From Kitasatospora arboriphila (lineage in GTDB: Bacteria; Actinomycetota; Actinomycetes; Mycobacteriales; Mycobacteriaceae), in the NCBI RefSeq assembly GCF_000717275.1, contig NZ_JNYV01000009.1, positions 62,001-126,000 on the forward strand: a stretch of DNA of 64,000 bases, written 5' to 3'. The position numbers and the translations under genes were made by a program. Below the pieces are notes generated by a model. The model searched no databases and was not told the origin of the DNA. It was given only the letters and a program-made list of their open reading frames with translations. Shown in pieces: positions 34,925 through 45,022 of this stretch (positions are counted from its first letter, which is position 1; each line of letters starts with the position of its first letter).

Positions 34925-36550
34925 TCACGCGGGTCCGGTGAGTTCGCGTTTGACCACCTTGCCGGTGGCGTTGCGGGGGAGGGCGTCGAGGAACTCGACG
35001 TCGCGGGGCACCTTGAAGCCGGCCAATTGGGACTTGACGTGTGCCTTGAGGTCGTCGCAGGAAGCATCTTCGCCGGGCTTGAGTACCACGTAGGCCGCCA
35101 GCCGTTGTCCGTACTTGTCGTCGTCCACCCCGAGCACTGCAGCTTCGAGGACCGAGGGATGGGCGTTGAGCGTCTCCTCGACCTCCAGGGGATAGACGTT
35201 CTCGCCACCCGAGACGATCATGTCGTCGTCGCGGCCGACCACGAACAACCGGCCGTTCTCGTCCAGGCGGCCCACGTCGCCCGACAACATGAAGTCGCCG
35301 TGGAAGTCCTTGGAGTCACCCGATGTGTACCCCTCGAAGTGAGAGTTGCTGAACACGGCGATCTTTCCCACTTCGCCGACAGGTAGCTCATCGAGGTTGT
35401 CGTCGAGGATCCGCACCTCGGTACCCGCCGCGGGCCGGCCGGCAGTGTCTGTCGCAGCGCGCAGGTCCGCAGGTGTCGCCGTACTGATCAGGCCGGCCTC
35501 GGTGGCGTTGTAGCTGTTGTAGACCACATCGCCGAACCGGTCCATGAACCCGGTGACGGCGTCGGCCCTCATCCGCGATCCGCTGACCGTGGCGAAACGC
35601 AGTGAGCTCAGCTGGTAGTGGTCGAGAACCTCGGACGGCAGATCCATGATGCGTTCGAGCATCACCGGCACGAGCGCGAGCCCGGTGGCCCGGTGCTCGG
35701 CAACCAACTTCAGCGTCGCCTCCGGATCGAACTTGCGGCGCATCACCACGGTGCAGGTCATCGTCCCGGCCACGGCGAGCTGCCCGAAGCCCCAGGCGTG
35801 GAACATGGGCGCCGCGACGACGATCTTCTCTTCCGCCTTCCAAGGGATGCGGTCGAACATGGCCGCGAGCGCTCCGGCGCCCCCGCCACCGGAGCGGCGT
35901 GCGCCTTTGGGGGTCCCGGTGGTCCCGGAGGTCAACAGGACGATACGTCCGGGGGAATCAGGACGTCCCGGACGTTTGGCGCCACGATGCTTGTTGATGA
36001 GCCCTTCGACGGTGGGAGCGTCGGTGCTGCTGTCGGTCCACGCGATCACTTCGGCGAGATCCGCGACGTGCGAACGGGCGTGGGCCACGAGATCGGCGAA
36101 CTCTTCGTCGTAGATGAGGACGCCGGTGTGCTCGCGAAGGAGTACCTCCGTGAGCTGAGGGCCCGAGAACCCGGTGTTCAACAGGAGTGAGTCGGCACCG
36201 AGTTTTGTTGATGCCAAAAGGCTTTCGACGAGGCCGCGGTGGTTGCGGCAGAGGATGCCGACGGTCTGGTCAGGCTCTCGCCGCAGGTCGCGCAACGCCG
36301 TGGCGAGAGCGTCGCTACGGGTGTCGAGCTGCGCCCACGTCAGGCTGCCCAGTTCGTCGACGAGGGCAGTGGCGTTCGGCCGCCGCACTGCTGCCAACCC
36401 GAGGCCGGTCATCGGTGTGGTGCCCTGACGCCAGATCACGAGTCCCATCCGCAGGTACTTGTCCGGGCGCAGCGGGGCGAGCATGCCACTGCGGACGAGT
36501 ACCCCGATGGTCCACAGCATCCGGCGAATTCGGCCAATCAACTCGGTCAC
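34925..36550 (-). CDS. Fatty acyl-CoA synthetase (FadD family)
   Basis: A 541-residue AMP-forming acyl-CoA ligase. The P-loop-like motif VLLTSGTTGTPKGARR, the YNSYNATEAGLIS block (A5-type) and the C-terminal hinge GRDDDMIVSGGENVYPLEVEE are present, along with a Lys near the end in LPRNATGKVVKREL. It activates fatty acids for the acyltransferases encoded beside it. The frame is open to 36646, but GTG 36550 is preceded by AGGAG at 7-base spacing and is 22 bases after the upstream gene. From memory the cluster resembles M. tuberculosis Rv1425-Rv1428c, where the ligase is FadD12. Confidence 0.94.
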   Translation of the reverse strand: MTELIGRIRRMLWTIGVLVRSGMLAPLRPDKYLRMGLVIWRQGTTPMTGLGLAAVRRPNATALVDELGSLTWAQLDTRSDALATALRDLRREPDQTVGILCRNHRGLVESLLASTKLGADSLLLNTGFSGPQLTEVLLREHTGVLIYDEEFADLVAHARSHVADLAEVIAWTDSSTDAPTVEGLINKHRGAKRPGRPDSPGRIVLLTSGTTGTPKGARRSGGGGAGALAAMFDRIPWKAEEKIVVAAPMFHAWGFGQLAVAGTMTCTVVMRRKFDPEATLKLVAEHRATGLALVPVMLERIMDLPSEVLDHYQLSSLRFATVSGSRMRADAVTGFMDRFGDVVYNSYNATEAGLISTATPADLRAATDTAGRPAAGTEVRILDDNLDELPVGEVGKIAVFSNSHFEGYTSGDSKDFHGDFMLSGDVGRLDENGRLFVVGRDDDMIVSGGENVYPLEVEETLNAHPSVLEAAVLGVDDDKYGQRLAAYVVLKPGEDASCDDLKAHVKSQLAGFKVPRDVEFLDALPRNATGKVVKRELTGPA

Positions 36551-36572
36551 GACGTGGCTCCTGATCCTGTGG

Positions 36573-37418
36573 TCATCCGAGCACCGGGAAGCGGCGTGCC
36601 CGGGCCATCTCATCCAACGTGGATTGCATACGGTCGCGGACCACACGATCGACTTCAGCTATGTCGGGGTCGGGTCCGAACTCCGCGACGATGTCGATCG
36701 GTTCGAGCACCCGCGTCTCGATCTTGGTCGGCATCGGCAGGTTCGGAGGGAACTGCAGCGACAACCCGAACGGGAATCCGAAGGACAGCGGGGCGAGCTT
36801 GGTCCGCATGAGTTTATCGAGACGGAGGAGTTTGGCGAGATCCTCACCGCGACTGAGGAAGATCTGGGCCTCGTGCCCTCCGATGCTCACCACCGGGACG
36901 ATGGGCACCCCGGCCTCGAGAGCAGTGCGCACGTACCCCGTACGGCCGTTGAAGTCGATGCGATTGGCCGAGGTCGACGGCCGGAACACGTCATAGTCGC
37001 CGCCGGGGAAGACAATGGTGACGCCGCCGCTGCGGAGGAGCTGGTCAGCGTTGCGGCGATTGGCCGGAACGAAACCGGCGCGAGCGAACAGTTGTTTTCC
37101 CTGGCCGATGAACAGCATGTCGTGGGCCAGCACGTACAGCGGGCGCTCACTGCCGAAGTGATCGAAGAACTCCACCGCGATCACCGGCACGTCCATCGCG
37201 AGGAGGCCCCCGGAGTGATTGGACACCAGCAGCGCTCCGCCATCGGGCACGTTCGCCATGCCCTTTACCTCGGACCGGAACCACCCCTTGACCGCCAATC
37301 GCAGGATCGGGATCAACCGGGTCACCCACGCCCCGTCACGCAGCTCCCACAGTGCTTCGTCAGGCTCTGCGCCCGTGGGCTCGTCGCCGGACTCCGACGG
37401 CGTCTTGTCGGTGCTCAT
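36573..37418 (-). CDS. Lysophospholipid/DGAT2-like acyltransferase
   Basis: A 281-residue membrane-associated acyltransferase of the PlsC/DGAT2-like superfamily. The acceptor motif LVSNHSGGLLAMDVPV (with catalytic His) and the downstream block TIVFPGGDYDVFRP are visible, followed by RTALEAGVPIVPVVSIGGHE. ATG 37418 forms a 4-base ATGA overlap with the preceding hydrolase stop, which fixes the start. It likely acylates glycerophosphate or monoacylglycerol intermediates feeding the WS/DGAT product. The exact acceptor is unknown. Confidence 0.87.
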   Translation of the reverse strand: MSTDKTPSESGDEPTGAEPDEALWELRDGAWVTRLIPILRLAVKGWFRSEVKGMANVPDGGALLVSNHSGGLLAMDVPVIAVEFFDHFGSERPLYVLAHDMLFIGQGKQLFARAGFVPANRRNADQLLRSGGVTIVFPGGDYDVFRPSTSANRIDFNGRTGYVRTALEAGVPIVPVVSIGGHEAQIFLSRGEDLAKLLRLDKLMRTKLAPLSFGFPFGLSLQFPPNLPMPTKIETRVLEPIDIVAEFGPDPDIAEVDRVVRDRMQSTLDEMARARRFPVLG

Positions 37419-38251
37419 GCGGTCTTTCTCAACGTCGGGGCGCTCACCGATGGACCGAGGAGGGTATGGCGTACACACCGCGCCCAGTCGAAAGGTTCTG
37501 GTGCAAGCGGGTTCTGGGCCAGTCGATCGGCGAGCACGCTGAGCGCCAGCGGATTGGAGACCAGTCCGATGTGGCTGCTGAGAACGGCGATGTTCTCACA
37601 GTTGTTGTCGTCGTCGAGTGCGCAACTGCGCCAGTTGAGAATCCCGTCGGTCTTGGAATAGATCGCCGTACACCGAACGGGAAGCGGTCCTCGGAGAGTG
37701 TCGACGATCTCTCGGGCGTTGCCGACCAGGCCGTACTTCCGTGCCGCGTGCTCGAACATCGCGGTCGTCCTGGTCACCTCGCCCTCCGGGCGCCACGGGG
37801 AACCGAGACAGATGACCTGCCGTACCGTGTCGGGACGCTCGTGGCCCAGCCACCGGGCGAGCAGTCCACCAAAACTCCAGCCGACAACGCTGACCGGCAC
37901 TCCATAACGTTCGTGAAGTCGGTCCAGTCTCTCGGGTAACCCCTCGACGATCCGGTCGGTCAATCCGAAGTTGCGGCCGAGGTGCCATCCGTGGGCTCGG
38001 TAACCGAGGCCGCGCAGATGGGAGCGCATCCTGCTGGTGAGGCCGTCGGTCGCGTAGAAACCGGGGATCACCAGCACGGGACGTCCCTCGCCCACGCCAT
38101 GGCTCGGCAGGATGGCGTCCACCACCGCCGATGTGGGGTACTCGACCATCACGCGAGCCAGTTCGAGCGCGGTCAGCGCGAGAGGCGGTTTGGGAAACCG
38201 CTCCGATGAGAGGGCGGAGTCACCGTCACGTCGTTCTTCGAAGTCGTACAT
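37415..38251 (-). CDS. Alpha/beta hydrolase (esterase/lipase-like)
   Basis: A 278-residue hydrolase with the nucleophile motif VVGWSFGGLLARWLG. The opening VLVIPGFYATDGLTSRMRSHLRGLGY resembles PGAP1/lipase-type enzymes acting on lipids. The His is probably in the segment ENIAVLSSHIGLVSNP. It is the first gene of the five-gene lipid operon. Its ATG at 38251 is about 30 bases downstream of a -10 box overlapped by a KstR-like operator. Ribosome site: GGGGA. The substrate may be a triacylglycerol or wax ester. Confidence 0.88.
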   Translation of the reverse strand: MYDFEERRDGDSALSSERFPKPPLALTALELARVMVEYPTSAVVDAILPSHGVGEGRPVLVIPGFYATDGLTSRMRSHLRGLGYRAHGWHLGRNFGLTDRIVEGLPERLDRLHERYGVPVSVVGWSFGGLLARWLGHERPDTVRQVICLGSPWRPEGEVTRTTAMFEHAARKYGLVGNAREIVDTLRGPLPVRCTAIYSKTDGILNWRSCALDDDNNCENIAVLSSHIGLVSNPLALSVLADRLAQNPLAPEPFDWARCVRHTLLGPSVSAPTLRKTA

Positions 38252-38283
38252 GCACCATCCCCGAGCCGTGTGTGGATGGCCTC

Positions 38284-38301
38284 ATACTAGAACGTGTTCT
38301 C
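38284..38301 (-). promoter_or_regulatory. KstR-like operator over the -10 of the lipid operon
   Basis: The plus strand reads TAGAACGTGTTCTC at 38288-38301. It matches the KstR pattern TnnAACnnGTTnnA at all fixed positions but the last. On the minus strand the -10 hexamer TAGTAT (38289-38284) abuts and overlaps the site, about 33 bases before the hydrolase ATG. The -35 is weak. KstR is the known TetR-type repressor of sterol and lipid catabolism in mycobacteria and rhodococci. Confidence 0.6.
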
Positions 38302-38409
38302 GTTTCCCGCTGCCATATCGCGAGGCGGTAGTCGGATCACGCAGGTGAAGGTGCTTTTCTTACCTCTGGCGTAATCGTCTTCGGGCACCGATCACGCGAC
38401 CCTAGAGGT

Positions 38410-38730
38410 ATGAAAATCGATCGGCAAAACGCAGTCAACACCAATTTGCCCGGCGCGCCGCGTTGGTTACGGGCGGTCCTGATCATGGATCGGGCAGGCT
38501 CGTCGTGGTACATCGGACTCGGGTTCCTGTTCGCCCCGCTGTTGGTGGTGCTCGATCCGTGGCCGCCACTGGTCACCGTGGCCTGGATTGCCATCGGGGT
38601 CTTCGGGCTGTGGCTGGGCATCCTGGGCATCTTCATGGCAACCGGCCTGGCGCTGATCCTCAAGTCCGGCGAAACCGTTCCCGAGGAGTACTGGCGATCG
38701 GTCTTCGAGGACTTGCCGCGCAGCCGGTGA
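38410..38730 (+). CDS. Small two-helix membrane protein
   Basis: A 106-residue protein with two or three closely spaced hydrophobic helices (about residues 33-50, 54-72 and 73-88) and polar ends. The family is not recognised. ATG 38410 has GAGG only 1 base upstream, too close for a normal ribosome site, so translation could be leaderless or start later. Coding potential is supported by third-position GC and by a matching hairpin after its stop. It stands alone between the lipid operon (divergent) and the DUF305 gene (convergent). Confidence 0.7.
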   Translation: MKIDRQNAVNTNLPGAPRWLRAVLIMDRAGSSWYIGLGFLFAPLLVVLDPWPPLVTVAWIAIGVFGLWLGILGIFMATGLALILKSGETVPEEYWRSVFEDLPRSR

Positions 38731-38749
38731 CCTGCGACTAATTCACCGG
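38724..38749. terminator. Weak hairpin between convergent genes
   Basis: CCGGTGA (38724-38730) and TCACCGG (38743-38749) form a 7-pair stem with a 12-base loop. It spans the 7-base gap between the small membrane protein and the DUF305 gene and includes both stop codons. There is no T-tract. Confidence 0.35.
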
Positions 38750-39538
38750 AAGCGGTTGCGCCGCACGGGATTCGAGCATCTTCGTCATCGTGTCCGACTC
38801 CGATTGCTGAACGTTGACCATCTGCTGGGCGAGTTGCCGGACGAATTCTTCCTGGACGTGATCGCGCTCGGTGGCAAACTCCATCATCTCGGACCCGCCC
38901 TGATGATGGCGCAACATCAACTGCAGGAAGTAGGTGTCCAATTCGGCGCCCTGCAGCGTGCGCAGCTTTGTCATCTCCTCGGTGGTCGCCATGCCCGGCA
39001 TCGGGGGTGAACCGGGCGCCCTCGGCCCCATCGACGTGCTCGACTCAGTGCTGCCCCCGTGACCGTGCCCGTCACTGTGACCCTGCATCCAGGCCATCGC
39101 CTCGTCGGGATTGTCGAGCGGATAGTCCCAGCGGGTCAGCCACGACTGCATCTGGCCGATCTGGTTGGTCTGCGAGGTGAGGATGTCGTAGGCAAGCGAC
39201 TGCACCTGGGGGTCGCTTCCGCCGTACAACTCGATGGTCGCCATCTCCACGGCTTGCTGGTGGTGACGGATCATGTCCTGCGCGAAGCCCACCGCAGCCG
39301 AGTCTTCGGCGGGCCTGTTGTTGTCGTCGCCTTCGAAGCTGATGCGCAGCAACAGACCGACGACCACACCGAGCAGCAACATCGCGACCGCGCCGAGTAC
39401 CAGCATCGCCGGTAGCTGCCGGCGTTGTGCGTCAGAAGCGGAGGTCTGTTCGGCCTCAGCCGTTCCGGTTCCGGTATCCGACCCGGTCTGAGCCTGTTCG
39501 GGGGTGTTCGAGTCGGTGCCGGACTCCGAGTCGACCAT
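38738..39538 (-). CDS. DUF305-domain membrane-anchored protein
   Basis: A 266-residue protein with an acidic cytoplasmic tail and one membrane helix at about residues 43-68 (MLVLGAVAMLLLGVVVGLL). The external DUF305 domain is ferritin-like with two His-rich helices: QDMIRHHQQAVEMA and QLMLRHHQGGSEMM. A His-rich loop HSDGHGHGG lies between them. Other members of this family, such as cyanobacterial CopM, bind copper or silver, so metal binding outside the membrane is likely. The start codon overlaps the upstream DUF3105 stop by one base (TGATG), so the two form an operon. Confidence 0.9.
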   Translation of the reverse strand: MVDSESGTDSNTPEQAQTGSDTGTGTAEAEQTSASDAQRRQLPAMLVLGAVAMLLLGVVVGLLLRISFEGDDNNRPAEDSAAVGFAQDMIRHHQQAVEMATIELYGGSDPQVQSLAYDILTSQTNQIGQMQSWLTRWDYPLDNPDEAMAWMQGHSDGHGHGGSTESSTSMGPRAPGSPPMPGMATTEEMTKLRTLQGAELDTYFLQLMLRHHQGGSEMMEFATERDHVQEEFVRQLAQQMVNVQQSESDTMTKMLESRAAQPLPVN

Positions 39539-40467
39539 CAGCCCGCAGGTGTGGCCGGGACGGGCTGCGCCGGGGTGGGCTGCGCCGGGGCGGGAGCAGT
39601 GGTCATCGGCTGTTCCGGTGCGACCAGCCCCTCCTCGGTGGCGGGGGTGGTGCCGGTGCCGTCCATCGGGATGGCGTCAGCGGGGATCGGGCCGACGTCC
39701 GCCGGCGGCGGGCTGTTCGGGTCGAACGCACCGGGCGTCGCCGCGCAGGAGGCCCCGATCTCGGGATACGCGGTGGCGTCGGGCTGGCCGGGGTACACAC
39801 CGCTGTTCGAGTTCTGCCGCAGTGCCTCGATGAACTGGTCGACGCGTTCGTCGCCTGCGGAGTCGAGCTTGAGCTGATGGCCCCACGACTGCAGCGAGAT
39901 CGGCGTGTCCAGGCCCGGGTAGGGCGACATCAGCATGTACGGCTCGCCCTCGACCTTGTCCTGCAGGATGTCGAGGTCGCCGGGAGCGATGGTGTCCGGG
40001 TTGTAGGCGATCCACACCGCACCGTGTTCGAGCGCGTGGACGGCGTTCTCGGTCCGCAACTGGTTCGGGTAGACGATGCCGGTACACGCGGCCCAGACGG
40101 CGTCGTGAGGTCCGCCGAACGGAGGCGACTGGTCGTAGGCCACGCGCTGCGTCGGCTGCACGTGCTGACCGGCCGGGTAGTAGATCTTGGTGACGCCGTC
40201 GATCTTGTCCGAAGGGTCGGGATTGGACGCCGAAGGTGTGAACTTCGCGACTTCGCGCTGATCGAGATACTTGGGTACCAGGTACGCAGCCAGTCCGCCG
40301 ACGAGCGCGATGATCACCACCACTGCGCCGATGGTCATCCACGGGATCTGCCGTCCGACGCCCCCCGCCTTCACCACGGGGACCTGCCCGGCCTTCTTCT
40401 TGCCGGACTTACCTGCGGTGGACGGTTTCTTGGGAATCTTGTTGCCCTTTTTATCGGCGTCGGCCAT
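39538..40467 (-). CDS. DUF3105-domain membrane-anchored protein
   Basis: A 309-residue protein with a Lys-rich N-terminal tail, one membrane helix at about residues 43-64, and an external DUF3105 domain. The conserved blocks are GGPHDAVWAACTG, ENAVHALEHGAVWIAYNP, MSPYPGLDTPISLQSWGHQL and DQFIEALRQN. A Pro/Ala/Thr-rich C-terminal tail follows. The invariant His, Glu and Cys residues suggest metal or cofactor binding, but no function is established. ATG 40467 follows GAAAGAG. It is co-transcribed with the DUF305 gene. A paralogue lies at 49700-50395. Confidence 0.88.
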   Translation of the reverse strand: MADADKKGNKIPKKPSTAGKSGKKKAGQVPVVKAGGVGRQIPWMTIGAVVVIIALVGGLAAYLVPKYLDQREVAKFTPSASNPDPSDKIDGVTKIYYPAGQHVQPTQRVAYDQSPPFGGPHDAVWAACTGIVYPNQLRTENAVHALEHGAVWIAYNPDTIAPGDLDILQDKVEGEPYMLMSPYPGLDTPISLQSWGHQLKLDSAGDERVDQFIEALRQNSNSGVYPGQPDATAYPEIGASCAATPGAFDPNSPPPADVGPIPADAIPMDGTGTTPATEEGLVAPEQPMTTAPAPAQPTPAQPVPATPAG

Positions 40468-40623
40468 GGATCTCTTTCGGTGCAAAAACTGGGGTGAGCG
40501 AACGAGTGCGTGCCGGCAAGTGAACCGGCGACCGACAGTGTACTTGTGCGCCTCGACGGCAATCGCTGTGCAGCGAGACGGCGATTGTCAATGACGAGGT
40601 GCGGGCCAATAGGATGGTGCATC

Positions 40624-42276
40624 GTGACCCCCGCCGACCTCGCGGTGCTGCTGCATGCCGCCACCTCAACCGTCCTCACCGACCACGGACTCGACCCGTC
40701 CGCGCTGCCGGAGAGTGTTGTCGTGGAACGGCCGCGCAATCCCGAGCACGGCGACTACGCCACCAACATCGCGCTGCAACTCGGTAAGAAGGTCGGCGTC
40801 AACCCGCGTGAGCTGGCCGGATGGCTAGCTGCCGAGCTCTCCAGTCGTCAGGGCATCGCCACCGCCGAGATCGCCGGACCCGGGTTCGTGAACATCCGAC
40901 TCGCCGCTGACGCGCAGAACGTGGTGGTCGCCGGAGTGATCGAACGTGGTGCGGCCTACGGGACCGGTACGACTCTCGACGGGCTACGGGTGAACCTCGA
41001 GTTCGTCTCGGCCAACCCGACCGGTCCGATCCACCTCGGTGGCACGCGGTGGGCTGCCGTGGGCGACGCGCTGGGCCGGGTTCTCTCGGCCGAAGGTGCC
41101 GCGGTCACCCGCGAGTACTACTTCAACGACCACGGCGCACAGATCGACCGGTTCGCGCGGTCGCTGGTTGCCGCGGCACTCGGTGAACCCACTCCTGAAG
41201 ACGGGTATGCCGGCGCCTACATCGGTGAGATCGCGGCGCAGGTACTCGACGCCGCGCCCGGCGCTCTGGACCTCCCGGAGGCAGAGCGGCTCGAGACATT
41301 CCGCGCCCGCGGCGTCGACCTCATGTTTGCGCAGATCAAGGCGAACCTGCACGAGTTCGGCACCGACTTCGACGTCTATACGCACGAGAACAAGATGTTC
41401 GAGAGCGGCCAGGTCGACAAGGCCATCGCCGAACTGAAGGCAAACGGCAACCTCTACGAGAACGACGGCGCCTGGTGGCTGCGGTCGACCGCGTTCGGTG
41501 ACGACAAAGACCGCGTGGTCATCAAGAGTGACGGCGAGGCGGCGTACATCGCAGGCGACATCGCGTACTTCAAGGACAAGCGTGACCGCGGGTTCGATCT
41601 CTGTATCTACATGCTCGGCGCCGACCATCACGGTTACGTCGTCCGGCTCAAGGCTGCGGCCGCGGCGCTCGGCGACGACCCCGACCGTCTGGAGGTACTG
41701 ATCGGGCAGATGGTCAATCTCGTCCGCGACGGGCAGCCGGTGCGGATGAGCAAGCGGGCGGGCACGGTCATCACCCTCGACGATCTGGTGGACGCGGTCG
41801 GTGTGGACGCCGCCCGCTACTCACTCATCCGGTCGTCGGTGGACGTGAACATCGACATCGACCTCGACCTCCTGGTCAGCCAGTCGAACGAAAACCCGGT
41901 CTACTACGTGCAATACGCGCACGCCCGCCTCGCGGCGATCGGCCGCAACGCCGAGGCCCTGGGTCTCACCGCCGCCACCGACCACCTCGAACTGCTGGTG
42001 GATCGAGCCGAGGGCGACCTGATCCGAACGCTGGGAGACTTCCCCGCAGTGGTCGCTGCAGCCGCGCAATTGCGTGAGCCGCACCGTGTCTGCCGGTATC
42101 TCGAAGCGCTGGCGAGCACGTACCACAAGTTCTATGACCGGTGCCGGGTCCTGCCTCAGGGCGACGAGGAACCCACCGATCTCCACGCCGCACGGTTGGC
42201 TCTGTGCGGCGCCACCCAGCAGGTCATCGCCAACGGTTTGGCGATGGTCGGCGTGAGCGCACCGGAGCGAATGTGA
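40624..42276 (+). CDS. argS: Arginyl-tRNA synthetase
   Basis: A 550-residue class I synthetase that charges tRNA-Arg. The HIGH-type motif is PTGPIHLGG and the KMSKS-type motif is RMSKRAGT. The N-terminal additional domain and the C-terminal DALR anticodon-binding domain are complete. The frame is open to 40510, but GTG 40624 gives exactly the length I recall for mycobacterial ArgS (550). It is the first gene of the argS-lysA-thrA-thrC-thrB unit. A tRNA-Arg gene lies 8 kb upstream. Confidence 0.97.
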   Translation: MTPADLAVLLHAATSTVLTDHGLDPSALPESVVVERPRNPEHGDYATNIALQLGKKVGVNPRELAGWLAAELSSRQGIATAEIAGPGFVNIRLAADAQNVVVAGVIERGAAYGTGTTLDGLRVNLEFVSANPTGPIHLGGTRWAAVGDALGRVLSAEGAAVTREYYFNDHGAQIDRFARSLVAAALGEPTPEDGYAGAYIGEIAAQVLDAAPGALDLPEAERLETFRARGVDLMFAQIKANLHEFGTDFDVYTHENKMFESGQVDKAIAELKANGNLYENDGAWWLRSTAFGDDKDRVVIKSDGEAAYIAGDIAYFKDKRDRGFDLCIYMLGADHHGYVVRLKAAAAALGDDPDRLEVLIGQMVNLVRDGQPVRMSKRAGTVITLDDLVDAVGVDAARYSLIRSSVDVNIDIDLDLLVSQSNENPVYYVQYAHARLAAIGRNAEALGLTAATDHLELLVDRAEGDLIRTLGDFPAVVAAAAQLREPHRVCRYLEALASTYHKFYDRCRVLPQGDEEPTDLHAARLALCGATQQVIANGLAMVGVSAPERM

Positions 42277-43697
42277 ACGCACACCCCGCCGGACCACGGC
42301 ACGCGGAGGTCGTGGCGGCACCGCACCTGGCCGAACGGCCCAACTCTCCAGAGGAACTCGCGCAGTTGCCGGAGGCGATCTACCCGCAGGGCACCGGTCG
42401 CGATGAGAACGGTGTGGCGCAGATCGGCGGCATCGCGGTCACCGAGCTGGCCGAGAAATACGGCACCCCACTGTTTGTCATCCACGAAGAGGACTTCCGG
42501 GCGCGATGCGCCGAGATGGCCAAGGCGTTCGGATCGGCGCAGCACGTCCACTATGCGTCGAAGGCGTTCCTGTCCACCGAGGTCGCGCGGTGGGTGCACT
42601 CAGAGGGTCTCTCCCTCGATGTGTGTTCGGCCGGCGAGCTGACGGTGGCGTTGCGTGCGGGTTTCCCGGCCGATCGGATCGCCCTGCACGGCAACAACAA
42701 ATCGCCGCACGAGCTCGAACTCGCGGTCACCTCGGGCGTGGAGCACGTGGTGCTCGACTCGATGATCGAGATCGAACGTCTCGATGAGATCGCCGGTCGA
42801 CTCGGCGTGGTCCAGGACGTCCTCATCCGCATCACCGTGGGTGTTGAGGCGCACACCCATGAGTTCATCTCCACGGCACACGAAGACCAGAAGTTCGGCT
42901 TTTCCTTGGCCGGTGGCACGGCGATGGACGCGGTCCGACGCGTCTTCGCCACCGACAACCTCCGACTCGTGGGGCTGCACAGCCACATCGGTTCGCAGAT
43001 CTTCGACGTGGGTGGTTTCGAGCTGGCCGCCCACCGTGTCCTGTCCTTGCTGCGGGACGTGGTCTCGGAGTTCGGCGTGGACAAGACCGCCCAACTCTCG
43101 ATCCTGGATCTCGGTGGGGGACTGGGTATTTCATACCTGCCCTCCGACGACCCGCCTCCGGTGCAGGAAGTCGCCGACAAACTCGCCGCCATCGTCGAAC
43201 GTGAATCGGCCGCACTGGGCCTACCCACCCCGACCATCGCGGTGGAACCGGGCCGCGCGATCGCCGGTCCGGCCGGGGTCACTCTGTACACCGTCGGCAC
43301 GGTCAAAGACGTCCAGCTCGGTCCGGGCGGAGCTCATCGCCGCTACGTGTCCGTCGACGGTGGTATGAGCGACAACATCCGCACCTCGCTGTACCAGGCC
43401 GAGTACGACGTCCGGCTGGCGTCGCGGGTCTCCACCGCACACGCGGTGGTCAGTCGGGTGGTCGGAAAGCACTGCGAGAGCGGCGACATCGTCATCCGCG
43501 ACTGCTGGCTTCCCGACGATGTCGGCCCCGGGGACGTGCTGATGGTGGGCGCAACCGGCGCCTACTGCTACTCGATGTCGAGTCGCTACAACATGGTCAC
43601 CCGACCCGCCGTGGTCGCCACGCGGGGAGGCGACGCGCGAGTGATCCTGCGTCGTGAAACTGTCGAAGATCTACTGAGCTTGGAGGTGAACGAGTGA
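42273..43697 (+). CDS. lysA: Diaminopimelate decarboxylase
   Basis: A 474-residue PLP enzyme catalysing the last step of lysine synthesis (meso-diaminopimelate to lysine). The PLP lysine lies in HYASKAFLS, followed by the barrel motifs [20 protein letters not shown] and [12 protein letters not shown]. The C-terminal [11 protein letters not shown] carries the active-site Cys. GTG 42273 overlaps the argS stop (GTGA) and is the correct start; the frame runs further upstream inside argS. It overlaps thrA by 4 bases. Confidence 0.97.
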   Translation: MNAHPAGPRHAEVVAAPHLAERPNSPEELAQLPEAIYPQGTGRDENGVAQIGGIAVTELAEKYGTPLFVIHEEDFRARCAEMAKAFGSAQHVHYASKAFLSTEVARWVHSEGLSLDVCSAGELTVALRAGFPADRIALHGNNKSPHELELAVTSGVEHVVLDSMIEIERLDEIAGRLGVVQDVLIRITVGVEAHTHEFISTAHEDQKFGFSLAGGTAMDAVRRVFATDNLRLVGLHSHIGSQIFDVGGFELAAHRVLSLLRDVVSEFGVDKTAQLSILDLGGGLGISYLPSDDPPPVQEVADKLAAIVERESAALGLPTPTIAVEPGRAIAGPAGVTLYTVGTVKDVQLGPGGAHRRYVSVDGGMSDNIRTSLYQAEYDVRLASRVSTAHAVVSRVVGKHCESGDIVIRDCWLPDDVGPGDVLMVGATGAYCYSMSSRYNMVTRPAVVATRGGDARVILRRETVEDLLSLEVNE

Positions 43698-45022
43698 CGG
43701 ACAGCCGAATCAACGACAACGGGGCCCGCGCCATCGGCGTTGCGGTACTCGGAATGGGAAATGTCGGTACCGAGGTGGTTCGCATCCTCACCGACAACGC
43801 CGCTGATCTGCAGGCACGGGTCGGCGCCCCACTGGAACTGCGCGGGGTCGCCGTCCGGAACCTGAATGTTCCTCGTGACGGGGTGGACCCGGCCCTGCTC
43901 ACCGACAAACCCGAAGACCTCGTCGCCCGCGACGATGTGGACATCGTTGTCGAACTCATCGGGGGCATCGACCCGCCGCGGATGTTGATCCGCGAATCGC
44001 TGCAGAGCGGCAAGTCCGTGGTCACCGCCAACAAGGCGCTGCTCGCCGATTACACCGGCGAACTCGCGACTGCCGCGGCCGGGGCGAAGGTCGATCTGTA
44101 TTTCGAGGCGGCCGTGGCCGGCGCCATCCCGGTGATCCGCCCGCTGATGCAGTCGCTCGCCGGGGACACCGTCAACCGTGTCGCCGGAATCGTCAACGGC
44201 ACAACCAACTTCATCCTGTCCGCGATGGACGCCGACGGCAGTGACTACGAGGAGACGCTCGCAGAAGCAGGCCGCCTCGGCTACGCCGAGGCCGACCCGA
44301 CGGCCGATGTCGAGGGCTACGACGCGGCGGCGAAAGCAGCCATCCTGGCGTCGATCTCCTTCCACTCGAGGGTCACCGCCCTCAATGTCTACCGCGAGGG
44401 CATCTCCAAGATCACCGCTGCCGACCTCGTCTCGGCACAGGCACTCGACTGCACTGTGAAGCTGCTGTCGATTTGCGAGCGGATCGTCGGTGAGGATGGG
44501 CAGCAACGTATTTCGGCCCGCGTGTATCCGGCGCTGGTACCCCTCGAACATCCTCTGGCGGCGGTCAACGGCGCTTTCAACGCGGTGGTCGTCGAAGCCG
44601 AGAACGCCGGCCGGCTGATGTTCTACGGACAGGGTGCCGGTGGCGCACCCACCGCATCGGCGGTGTTGGGAGACCTGGTGATGGCTGCGCGCAACAAGGT
44701 GCACGGTGGTCGTGGCCCACTGGAGTCCACGTACGCGTCGCTGCCGATCGCCCCCATGGGTGACGTGCGGACGCGGTACTACGTCTCGATGCGGGTGGCG
44801 GACCGCGCCGGGGTGCTCGCAACAGTCGCCGGAGAGTTCTCCTCCCGGGGCATCAGCATCTCGACCGTTCGCCAGGAAGGCGCCGGCGACGACGCCCGGC
44901 TCGTGGTGGTCACCCATCGCGCACCTGATGCGGCATTGTCCGAAACCGTTGCGGCACTGGAGAAGCTGGAGGCCGTTCTGAGCGTGTCCAGCGTTCTCCG
45001 ACTGGAGGGAACCAATGAGTGA
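43694..45022 (+). CDS. thrA: Homoserine dehydrogenase
   Basis: A 442-residue enzyme reducing aspartate semialdehyde to homoserine, the branch point to threonine and methionine. The NAD(P) motif [11 protein letters not shown], the substrate block [11 protein letters not shown], and [11 protein letters not shown] with the catalytic segment [14 protein letters not shown] are present. A C-terminal ACT domain (residues ~358-442) gives feedback control by threonine. It is also called hom. The GTG start overlaps lysA by 4 bases and its end overlaps thrC by 8. Confidence 0.97.
   Translation: MTDSRINDNGARAIGVAVLGMGNVGTEVVRILTDNAADLQARVGAPLELRGVAVRNLNVPRDGVDPALLTDKPEDLVARDDVDIVVELIGGIDPPRMLIRESLQSGKSVVTANKALLADYTGELATAAAGAKVDLYFEAAVAGAIPVIRPLMQSLAGDTVNRVAGIVNGTTNFILSAMDADGSDYEETLAEAGRLGYAEADPTADVEGYDAAAKAAILASISFHSRVTALNVYREGISKITAADLVSAQALDCTVKLLSICERIVGEDGQQRISARVYPALVPLEHPLAAVNGAFNAVVVEAENAGRLMFYGQGAGGAPTASAVLGDLVMAARNKVHGGRGPLESTYASLPIAPMGDVRTRYYVSMRVADRAGVLATVAGEFSSRGISISTVRQEGAGDDARLVVVTHRAPDAALSETVAALEKLEAVLSVSSVLRLEGTNE

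Noticed and set aside
38411..38425. TGAAAATCGATCGGC as a second Zur-like box
   Set aside because: Only the left half-site matches; the right arm lacks the TTxTCA half and the site lies within the start of a coding region.
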